From XYB1-FULL-44-23 sp964502885 (lineage in GTDB: Bacteria > Patescibacteriota > Microgenomatia > CAZETR01 > Amesbacteraceae): DNA of 27,639 nt. Positions 14,590 through 20,595 of this stretch are shown piece by piece (positions within the stretch are counted from its first letter, which is position 1; each line of letters begins with the position of its first letter). The notes beneath the pieces were generated by a model. That model saw only the letters and a list, made by a program, of their open reading frames with translations. It was not told the origin of the DNA and searched no databases. Location: NCBI GenBank assembly GCA_964502885.1, contig CAZCXU010000015.1:1-27639 (forward strand). Direction: 5' to 3'. A program made the translations under genes and the position numbers.

Positions 14590-15448
14590 TCGCGAGCAGT
14601 AACCCCAGTCCCAGTAAGAGTAGTCCGGAGATAGCGGAGACAATTGTGGGTGAAATACCTCCGCTTTCCGGCAGCCTTTGAGTGGGAGTTGGGGTCGGAG
14701 TGGAAGGCCAGTCAGGGGCACAGTGACAGGATTCCTGATCAGTGCATGAGGGGTGGCGACAGCGATTTGCAATACAGATAAGTTTGGTTCCGTCTTCGCC
14801 GTATTCGCAATTAGCACTACTGGTACATTCTCCGTTACAGCGGTTGGGAGGTGCGGGTGGTGGGTCAGAAGGGGGAGAGGTTGGTGTGGCGGTAGGTGCG
14901 GGACTGAGAGTGGGAGATGGGGTGATAGTTGGTGTAATGTCGGGCGGTGGGGTGATGGTAATTGTGGGGCTGGGGGTAATGGTGGGGATAACGGGAGTTG
15001 TGGGTGTGGGAGTGGGGAGTGTGAAACTGCCGGAATCAGTACAGCTGATAGTGCCGCTCACCGACCAGGAAAATTGACCACTAGCGGGGACAGTGACGGT
15101 ACCTATTGTAGCGGTTTCACCTGCGGTTAACTGCGGAACATCAAAAATTCCCACAGGTGAACCATTGATAGAGACGGAGGCTTTTTGTGGAGGGGATGTG
15201 GAGGGGCTGCCGTTTGTCGCGGTTACAGTGCCAGTGGAACTGACGGAAAAATTGTAGAGAGTGCAGTTCCAGGCTGCAGTCTGGAGGAGCTGTCTGTTTT
15301 GTACCAGAAAGATGGCGGCAATAATTCCGATAACAAGGACCGCTACACCACCAAAAATAAATGGTTTTTTATGCTGGGGAGGGCCTTTGGGGGTAGTAAC
15401 AACAGTCGCCGGTCCAGGGATGGGCACGGCAACTCCGGGCAGTTCCAT
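14585..15448 (-). CDS. Surface protein with Thr/Pro stalk, Cys-rich module and LPESG-type C-terminal tail
   Basis: 287 residues from the ATG at 15448. A cytoplasmic Pro-rich stretch precedes a transmembrane segment ('FIFGGVAVLVIGIIAAIFLV'). The outer part has a beta-rich region with two Cys (about 55-140), a long Thr/Pro stalk of TITPSPT-type repeats, a compact module with eight Cys (from CNGEC to CHC) and another Thr/Pro spacer. The end is LPESGG, a hydrophobic helix and a bare C-terminus (LLLAI) without the usual Arg/Lys tail. LPxSG resembles a sortase sorting signal, but no sortase gene is in the window. The frame extends to an ATG at 15457, rejected because that ATG overlaps the -10 TACTAT. 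Probably in an operon with tyrS; exact function unknown. Confidence 0.75.
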   Translation of the reverse strand: MELPGVAVPIPGPATVVTTPKGPPQHKKPFIFGGVAVLVIGIIAAIFLVQNRQLLQTAAWNCTLYNFSVSSTGTVTATNGSPSTSPPQKASVSINGSPVGIFDVPQLTAGETATIGTVTVPASGQFSWSVSGTISCTDSGSFTLPTPTPTTPVIPTITPSPTITITPPPDITPTITPSPTLSPAPTATPTSPPSDPPPAPPNRCNGECTSSANCEYGEDGTKLICIANRCRHPSCTDQESCHCAPDWPSTPTPTPTQRLPESGGISPTIVSAISGLLLLGLGLLLAI

Positions 15449-15455
15449 ATTATTC

Positions 15456-15485
15456 ATAGTAGGGTATTTGCAAACTTGCTGTCAA
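15456..15485 (-). promoter_or_regulatory. Promoter of the surface-protein/tyrS pair
   Basis: Perfect -35 TTGACA (15480-15485), 18-nt spacer, -10 TACTAT (15456-15461). The hexamer ends 7 nt before the ATG at 15448, so the transcript is predicted to be leaderless. This is the best promoter in the window and overlaps the divergent proS promoter region. Confidence 0.65.
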
Positions 15486-15491
15486 TGGACG

Positions 15492-15500
15492 TGTTAAGAT
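15492..15500 (+). promoter_or_regulatory. Extended -10 of proS
   Basis: TGTTAAGAT (TAAGAT at 15495-15500) ends 7 nt before the GTG at 15508 but only 1 nt before the ATG at 15502. It therefore favours the GTG start. It is the same nine bases as the element before the GT4 gene. Confidence 0.45.
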
Positions 15501-15507
15501 TATGGCG

Positions 15508-16704
15508 GTGAAATATTCGCAATTGTTTCCAAAAACCAGAAGAGAAGCGCCCAAGGATGCGGTGGCGATAAACCACAAACTGTTGGTGCGGGGAGGGTAT
15601 GTGGATCAGCTCATGACAGGGTCGTGGACGCTTTTGCCTTTAGGGTGGCGGGTTGTGCAAAAGATTACACAGATTGTTCGCGAAGAGATGAATAGTACAG
15701 GGGCACAGGAGTTGCTGATGCCATTGATGCATCCTAAAGATGTTTGGAACGAAACTGGTAGGTGGGAAACGGCCAGAGATGTGATGTATCAATTGCAAGA
15801 TAGTCGGAAAAAAGATTTTGCCCTGTCGTTTACCCATGAAGAAATTGTGATGGATTTACTTCGTAAGCTAGTGAGGTCATATAAGGATCTGCCGGTGTGC
15901 GTGTACCATTTCTCCACAAAGTTTCGGAATGAGGCAAGACCGCAGGGTGGTTTATTGAGGGGCAGAGAGTTTCTGATGAAAGATTTGTACAGCGCTCATG
16001 CCACAGAGCAGGAAATGACGGAATATTACGAGAAAGTCAGCGAAGCATATTTGCGAATTTTTAAGAGGCTGGGTTTGGATGTATATGTTACGGAAGCTGC
16101 GGGTGGTGTGTTTACCACCAGAAAAACTCGGGAGTTTCAGGTGATCGCAGAATCCGGGGAAGATACCATTTATGTAAAGCCGGAAACACGAGAAGCTTAC
16201 AACAAAGAAGTATTTGAAGGAAATGAATCTGACTATGAAGTGAAGAGATCGATAGAGGTGGGGAATATTTTTCCGTTTGGAAGTGACAAGTACTCGGAGA
16301 TGATGCGGGGGGAGTATGTGGGCAGTGACGGTAAGGTGAAACTGCTGCATTTTGCCAGCTATGGTATAGGAATTACAAGGTTGGCTGGAACAATTGTCGA
16401 AGTGCACCATGATGACAGGGGGATAGTGTGGCCCGAAGCGGCTGCGCCATATAAAGTGCATTTGGTAGAAATCAAAAGGAGCGCGGAGCAGGAATATCGC
16501 AAACTGTCTGATGCCGGTGTTGAGGTACTTTGGGACGAAACAGATCGAAGTGTGGGGGAAAAACTGGGAGATGCAGATCTACTGGGTATGCCGATTAGAT
16601 TGGTGGTTTCAGAGAAAACCGGTGACAGAGTTGAGTTTAAAAGACGCAATGAGACGGAAACAAAACTGTTGAGCTGGGAAGAAGTAATGGAAGAGTTGCG
16701 GTAA
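15508..16704 (+). CDS. proS: Prolyl-tRNA synthetase without the editing insertion
   Basis: A class II synthetase charging tRNA-Pro with proline; 398 residues from the GTG at 15508. Bacterial ProRS sequences start M(R/K)xSQ, matching KYSQLFPKTRREAPKDA here, and the -10 at 15495-15500 also favours this GTG over the ATG two codons upstream. Motif 2 is FRNEARPQGGLLRGREFLMKD in the genome, seen as FRNEARP and RGREFLMKD. Motif 3 is SYGIGITRL. The anticodon-binding domain follows ('YKVHLVEIK' to the end). The ~180-residue INS domain that hydrolyses Ala-tRNA-Pro, found between motifs 2 and 3 of typical 570-residue bacterial ProRS, is absent: EIVMDLLRK-side and the EVGNIFPFGSDKY region are joined by a short linker. 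No separate ProX-like editing gene is seen nearby. Confidence 0.94.
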   Translation: MKYSQLFPKTRREAPKDAVAINHKLLVRGGYVDQLMTGSWTLLPLGWRVVQKITQIVREEMNSTGAQELLMPLMHPKDVWNETGRWETARDVMYQLQDSRKKDFALSFTHEEIVMDLLRKLVRSYKDLPVCVYHFSTKFRNEARPQGGLLRGREFLMKDLYSAHATEQEMTEYYEKVSEAYLRIFKRLGLDVYVTEAAGGVFTTRKTREFQVIAESGEDTIYVKPETREAYNKEVFEGNESDYEVKRSIEVGNIFPFGSDKYSEMMRGEYVGSDGKVKLLHFASYGIGITRLAGTIVEVHHDDRGIVWPEAAAPYKVHLVEIKRSAEQEYRKLSDAGVEVLWDETDRSVGEKLGDADLLGMPIRLVVSEKTGDRVEFKRRNETETKLLSWEEVMEELR

Positions 16705-16719
16705 TGTTTGGGGGAACGC

Positions 16720-16728
16720 TGGTATAAT
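16720..16728 (+). promoter_or_regulatory. Extended -10 of uppS
   Basis: TGGTATAAT, a perfect extended -10 (TATAAT at 16723-16728), ends 9 nt before the uppS ATG. It lies in the 33-nt gap after proS. Leader length would be about 0-3 nt. Confidence 0.55.
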
Positions 16729-16737
16729 ATTTAGGAT

Positions 16738-17964
16738 ATGGCAGAAGCTAGGTTGGTGTTGCCGGAGGGAACAAAGGTACCAAATCATATTGCTTTGGTT
16801 TTGGATGGAAACAGGCGATGGGCGCGAGCACGGGGCCTGCCGACTTTTGAGGGGCATAGATCAGGTTTTGAAGCTGGAATGAAAGTAGCACAGGCAGCTA
16901 GGGACTTTGGTGTACATACTTTTACAGTATGGGGATTTTCTACAGAAAATTGGGACAGGTCAGAAGATGAAATTAATTACCTAACTTTTTTGTTTGGAAA
17001 AATGCTTGATGAAGTGAAAAAGCGGGCAGATAAGGAGGGGATCAGATTTGTGCATTTAGGAAGAAAAGACAGATTACCTGCTGAGTTGGTGAAATATATC
17101 CGCCAAGTGGAAGAGGAAACCAGGTGGAACGATAAGTACATATTTAATGCGGCGCTTGATTATGGGGGGCATGATGAGATTGTCAGGGCGGTGAGAAAAA
17201 TGATGCAATCCGGTGTAGCGGTTGAGAATGTCGATGAGAAAACTTTGGAAAAGTTTTTGGATACCGGGGATCAACCGTATCCAAATGTAGATCTGTTTAT
17301 TCGCACCAGCGGTGAGCAACGAACTTCTGGGTTGTTGCCCTGGCAGATGCACTATGCAGAATATTTTTGGGAAATTGATCACCTGCCTGATATGACCGGA
17401 GAGAAGTTGCGGGATATAATCGTGGACTATTCACGCAGAAGGAGGCGTTTTGGGGGGAATGACAAAGAGGAACACTTGAAGTTTGATCCAAAGGTATCAG
17501 CGAGATTGGAAGTGCAGTTTCATCGGGCACTGCACTTGGGGGAAAATGAGCGGCTGAGGGATTTGGTAATGGAGTATGTGCGTCAGCAGTATGGACTGTC
17601 GAAAGAACTTGCCAAGGAGGCCGGATTGTTTATGTGGAAGGCATTAATAAGTCGTAAGCAGGGTGATTTTGTAGCAGCAAAAACAGCCTTACAAAGTTTG
17701 TATGAAATAGTGAGAAGAAATTTGGGGTTGGCACTGGATCCGGGAATAGTAGCGAATCTGCAGATTGGTTTGTGGCAAAAAGGAAACAATGAGCAGGAGT
17801 TGAAACAAATGTACGCAGAGACATATCGGGTGTCAGATTTCCAGGCTTCAAAGTCGGCACACCTGGCGTATATGGCGAACGCAGAGATTGAAAAGAGCGA
17901 TTTCAAAAAGGCGGCAACTTATCTTGAGAAGTTTTATAAAGCTTTGAAAGAGCGAGTGGCTTAA
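16738..17964 (+). CDS. uppS: cis-Prenyltransferase (UPP synthase) with a C-terminal helical extension
   Basis: Makes undecaprenyl-type diphosphate, the lipid carrier for cell-wall and glycan precursors, by adding isopentenyl units to farnesyl diphosphate. Residues 1 to ~245 form a complete enzyme: LDGNRRWA with catalytic Asp23, HRSG, the GFSTENWDRSEDE loop (Asn and Arg as in E. coli UppS), and IRTSGEQRTSG followed by LPWQMHYAEYFW with the Mg-binding Glu. Normal family length is ~240-260. The remaining ~160 residues are an added, mostly helical region with Ala- and Leu-rich repeats resembling TPR or similar helical hairpins ('FVAAKTALQSLYEIVRRN', 'FKKAATYLEKFYKAL'). There is no stop or frameshift between the parts. 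The extension's role is unknown; protein contacts are a reasonable guess. Confidence 0.92.
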   Translation: MAEARLVLPEGTKVPNHIALVLDGNRRWARARGLPTFEGHRSGFEAGMKVAQAARDFGVHTFTVWGFSTENWDRSEDEINYLTFLFGKMLDEVKKRADKEGIRFVHLGRKDRLPAELVKYIRQVEEETRWNDKYIFNAALDYGGHDEIVRAVRKMMQSGVAVENVDEKTLEKFLDTGDQPYPNVDLFIRTSGEQRTSGLLPWQMHYAEYFWEIDHLPDMTGEKLRDIIVDYSRRRRRFGGNDKEEHLKFDPKVSARLEVQFHRALHLGENERLRDLVMEYVRQQYGLSKELAKEAGLFMWKALISRKQGDFVAAKTALQSLYEIVRRNLGLALDPGIVANLQIGLWQKGNNEQELKQMYAETYRVSDFQASKSAHLAYMANAEIEKSDFKKAATYLEKFYKALKERVA

Positions 17965-17985
17965 ACTACCCTGATAGGAAAAATT

Positions 17986-18714
17986 ATGAAATGCCCTGAT
18001 TGTGGCCATGAACTGGAAAAAACGGTAGTGGTGGGTTTGGATGATTCATACAGGTGCGTTAATTGTGGTGGAGTGCGACTTCAGGGTTGGGTAATTAATC
18101 AGGTGGCTGAGGGAAATGAAATCAAAATTCCGAGAATTTCTTCCGAAGGAGTGATGACGGCGTCAGGTGGGAGTCTTAGGTGTCCAGAAGACGGAAGTTG
18201 GTTGTCTACTTCTAAGGATGCGGATATGCCGGAGGGACTAGGTGCTTGGCGATGCGAAAAGTGTAATTGGTGGTGGCTGCCTGGTAACAATTTGTTTGAG
18301 TTGGCGGATGCATTTGGGATTAAGAGGGAGTATATGAAAAAGTGGCACCGGCGGGAGATGGTGGGAAGTCTGGTTTTGCCGGTCATCTTTTCGGTGGTTG
18401 GCATACTGATTTTGGGTTTGGGGATGTATGCTGTCAGACTCAAAACCGATTCAACGATGAGCCGCGCTGCGGCATTGACGGGAAAGCTTTTTGTATACTA
18501 TGTCGATGGTCGAGCTGAAATTCATTTTCGGTCGGGGGAGAATTTGCAGGGAGTAAGCTTTAAGCGGGATGGCGATACGGAGTGGCAGGCCGCAGTGGTG
18601 GTAAAGAAGGGGGAGTGGCAGGTTTTGGTAATAGACGGAGTATCAGGAGGAGATAAGATCTGGTTGTCTTTGGGCGGTGAAGTCAGACAGATTACTGTAG
18701 GGAAAAATCAGTAA
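17986..18714 (+). CDS. Zinc-ribbon membrane protein, paralog 1 of 3
   Basis: 242 residues, a TFIIB-type zinc-ribbon membrane protein. Ribbon 1: CPDC at residues 3-6 and CVNC at 24-27, followed by GG. Ribbon 2: CPED at 66-69 (Asp in place of the fourth Cys) and CEKC at 90-93, followed by NWWWLPG. A helix then leads to one membrane segment (about 126-149). The C-terminal ~90 residues are predicted outside the membrane and contain the shared 'DGRAEIHF' beta-strand core. AGGA at 17976-17979 is a fair ribosome binding site, 6 nt from the ATG. It begins 21 nt after uppS. Function unknown; a zinc-sensing or partner-binding cytoplasmic head with an outer beta domain is the simplest reading. Confidence 0.8.
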   Translation: MKCPDCGHELEKTVVVGLDDSYRCVNCGGVRLQGWVINQVAEGNEIKIPRISSEGVMTASGGSLRCPEDGSWLSTSKDADMPEGLGAWRCEKCNWWWLPGNNLFELADAFGIKREYMKKWHRREMVGSLVLPVIFSVVGILILGLGMYAVRLKTDSTMSRAAALTGKLFVYYVDGRAEIHFRSGENLQGVSFKRDGDTEWQAAVVVKKGEWQVLVIDGVSGGDKIWLSLGGEVRQITVGKNQ

Positions 18715-18730
18715 TTGCATAAATAGGTTT

Positions 18731-18741
18731 TGGTATATACT
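18731..18741 (+). promoter_or_regulatory. -10 element of zinc-ribbon paralog 2
   Basis: TGGTATATACT holds TATACT at 18736-18741, which ends 9 nt before the ATG at 18751 and has TTGCAT (18715-18720) as a poor -35 at 15 nt. It fits the leaderless pattern seen at other genes here. Confidence 0.35.
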
Positions 18742-18750
18742 AAGTGGAGT

Positions 18751-19470
18751 ATGAGGTGTCCAGATTGTGGACAAGTGCTGGATGAGGCGGCGGTGTCCGG
18801 ATTTGATAAGTCTTACCGGTGTGGTAATTGTGGTGGTTTCTGGATGGAGGGGTGGGTGGCTAATCGGGTGGCAGAAGGGCAAATGAACGATTTTGTTGAA
18901 GTTAAGGCGGATGTGGAGAAGTATATCCAGAAAACTAACAAATGCCCGATGGACGGGGCGCCGCTTATCGCTCAGTCTGGTGATGGCATGCCTGAAAATG
19001 TAGCTGCTTTCAAGTGCACTCATTGTGGCTGGTGGTGGTTCCCTGGTGGAAATCTAGTGCAGTTTAAAAAAGCATACGATGCGAAGAAGAATTATTTGAG
19101 TTTTTGGAAGAAGAAAGGGCAGGAGATGCTGGTGGCATTGCCGGTTTTGATGACATTGGTCTTGATGGTGGGACTGGGAATTGGAGTGTCCAATATTGCA
19201 AAACAACAAAACGCACGAGTGTCGGCAGGGACACAAACGCATGGATTTGTGGCCACATATCAGGGTGGTGGCAGAGCAGAGGTGCGATTTTTATCGGATA
19301 AAGTGTTGCAGTATGTCATGTTCAAACAGATTGAGGATGAGGTATGGGGTCCTGTGGAAGTGAAAATTGAAGGGGAGGGTAAATATCTAATAAGTTTACA
19401 GGGGTTGATCGAGGATAAAGTGTATCAGATGCAAGTTGATGGACAAAGGTTTTATTTTGTGGCTGAATGA
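18751..19470 (+). CDS. Zinc-ribbon membrane protein, paralog 2 of 3
   Basis: 239 residues from the ATG at 18751; the frame reaches a TTG at 18730, rejected because the paralogs begin at M(K/R)CPDCG and the -10 lies between. Ribbon 1 is CPDC ... CGNC with GG. Ribbon 2 is CPMD ... CTHC followed by GWWWFPG. One membrane segment sits at about 124-148. The outer domain starts 'TYQGGGRAEVRF' and has a conserved Trp, as in the other two copies. It lies 36 nt after paralog 1 on the same strand, so the set arose by tandem duplication. Function unknown. Confidence 0.8.
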   Translation: MRCPDCGQVLDEAAVSGFDKSYRCGNCGGFWMEGWVANRVAEGQMNDFVEVKADVEKYIQKTNKCPMDGAPLIAQSGDGMPENVAAFKCTHCGWWWFPGGNLVQFKKAYDAKKNYLSFWKKKGQEMLVALPVLMTLVLMVGLGIGVSNIAKQQNARVSAGTQTHGFVATYQGGGRAEVRFLSDKVLQYVMFKQIEDEVWGPVEVKIEGEGKYLISLQGLIEDKVYQMQVDGQRFYFVAE

Positions 19471-19484
19471 ATGTTATAAACTTT

Positions 19485-19597
19485 CGAGGGCTAAGGGCCC
19501 TCGTAGTTCGCCTGTAGGCGAAAAAGTATATATCTCATCAAAATGTTCATTATTATTCACATTTTGGCCGTTCACTGTGGACTTTTGTTCCACAGTG
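19485..19597 (+). repeat. Cluster of four consecutive hairpins
   Basis: Four perfect inverted repeats in 113 nt: CGAGGGC/GCCCTCG (19485-19491, 19497-19503, 5-nt loop); TTCGCC/GGCGAA (19507-19512, 19517-19522, 4-nt loop); CAAAATG/CATTTTG (19539-19545, 19560-19566, 14-nt loop); CACTGTGGA/TCCACAGTG (19573-19581, 19589-19597, 7-nt loop). None has a following T tract on either strand, so they are not plain intrinsic terminators. They fill the gap between paralogs 2 and 3, the last ending 16 nt before the paralog 3 start. Confidence 0.7.
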
Positions 19598-19613
19598 TTA
19601 GGCTGCATTCGCT

Positions 19614-20339
19614 ATGAAATGTCCTGATTGTGGGGGAAGATTGACGGAAGTGGCGGTAGAGAGCGGTCTGGTGATGCGGTGTTTTAGATGCGGCGGAGTT
19701 TGGGTGGACAGTTTTGTTGCAAACAGGATCAAGGCTGTTGAATTGTCCGTCTGGAGAAGAATTACGATACCTGCGGGGTGGTCGTCAGGGGGAGGTGGGG
19801 TTTGTCCGGTGGATAGAACGCAGTTGGTCAGGTATCAGGGGGAAAATATGCCAGCGCAATTGAATGTGTCTCGGTGTCTTCGGTGCGGCAGATGGTGGTT
19901 TCCGGGTGACAGTTTTTTTGATTACAAGCCGGCGATCGAAGCAAAGACAAACTATTTTCGGTTGTGGGGGATGGCGGTGGATTTCAAAGCAATGATGCTG
20001 CCGGTATTGTCTTTGGTGCTACTTCTGACAGGGGCAGCGGTAGGCATACAGATGGTAGAACGACGGCAAGGGGTTTTGATTCAGGCGCAGTCAGAAATAT
20101 CGCAATTGGTAATGTCGTATTTGGGCGGAGGCCGAGCTCTGGTGGTTTTCAAAACCGATAATCCCGATATTCGAACTATTGAGTATAGATTGACCGATAG
20201 CATGGAAGATTGGCGGGAGGTGCTTTTGGAAAAAGAGGGAGATTTGTCGGTAGTGAGATTGGAGGCTCTGGATGAGAGAAGTGATTATTCGATAAAAATT
20301 GCGGGTAGGGAGTATGTGTTGTATTCCGGAGTCAGGTAG
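19614..20339 (+). CDS. Zinc-ribbon membrane protein, paralog 3 of 3
   Basis: 241 residues, starting MKCPDCGG. Ribbon 1 is CPDC ... CFRC with GG. Ribbon 2 is CPVD ... CLRC followed by RWWFPG. A single membrane segment ('MMLPVLSLVLLLTGAAVGI') separates the cytoplasmic head from an outer beta domain that begins 'SYLGGGRALVVF' and contains the same late Trp. It is more divergent than paralogs 1 and 2 and is separated from them by a 143-nt gap filled with hairpins. Its stop is 4 nt from the convergent HTH gene. Function unknown, as for the other copies. Confidence 0.8.
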   Translation: MKCPDCGGRLTEVAVESGLVMRCFRCGGVWVDSFVANRIKAVELSVWRRITIPAGWSSGGGGVCPVDRTQLVRYQGENMPAQLNVSRCLRCGRWWFPGDSFFDYKPAIEAKTNYFRLWGMAVDFKAMMLPVLSLVLLLTGAAVGIQMVERRQGVLIQAQSEISQLVMSYLGGGRALVVFKTDNPDIRTIEYRLTDSMEDWREVLLEKEGDLSVVRLEALDERSDYSIKIAGREYVLYSGVR

Positions 20340-20343
20340 CAGG

Positions 20344-20547
20344 TCAGATGGTTTTGGGAGTCATTCCAAGAAGCCAAAGGACGGCCTCCTTTTTGTAGCG
20401 GCGATCACCGCGGGAGTTGATGCGAATGGGAACCAGTTTGCCACGCTTGCCCCAGCGTTTGATAGTAAGAATAGACACCCGCAAAACATCCGCTACTTCG
20501 CGTACAGTGAGAAGATCGGGGAGTTCTGCCAAGTTTAATGATGCCAT
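20344..20547 (-). CDS. Small excisionase/MerR-type helix-turn-helix protein
   Basis: 67 residues from the ATG at 20547. The core 'LLTVREVADVLRVSILTIKRW' region is a winged HTH of the HTH_17 (excisionase) family, followed by GKLVPIRINSRGDRRYKKEAVLWLL, the wing and last helix. Such proteins bind DNA as recombination directionality factors or small regulators. No integrase is next to it, so a regulatory role for the adjacent surface genes is possible. The frame opens at a TTG (20595), which I reject because that TTG is the -35 TTGACA of the gene's own promoter. Confidence 0.85.
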   Translation of the reverse strand: MASLNLAELPDLLTVREVADVLRVSILTIKRWGKRGKLVPIRINSRGDRRYKKEAVLWLLGMTPKTI

Positions 20548-20566
20548 GGGTATGTTTCTGATATAC

Positions 20567-20595
20567 AAATTACTACTTTGAGATGGGGTTGTCAA
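20567..20595 (-). promoter_or_regulatory. Promoter of the HTH gene
   Basis: Perfect -35 TTGACA (20590-20595), 17-nt spacer, -10 TAATTT (20567-20572), then 19 nt to the ATG. The -35 starts right after the stop codon of the LamG gene, so this small gene can be transcribed independently of the large surface genes. Confidence 0.55.

Noticed and set aside
13402..14817. tyrS read as a 471-residue protein with an 81-residue N-terminal extension
   Set aside because: The extension only mirrors the overlapping surface-protein gene in another frame and lacks any synthetase similarity; the ATG at 14574 gives normal family length and follows the upstream stop by 10 nt.
15449..15457. ATG at 15457 as start of the surface protein
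   Set aside because: It overlaps the -10 TACTAT of the TTGACA promoter; the next ATG at 15448 lies at transcription-start distance.
19485..19597. Hairpins as intrinsic terminators
   Set aside because: None is followed by a T tract on either strand.
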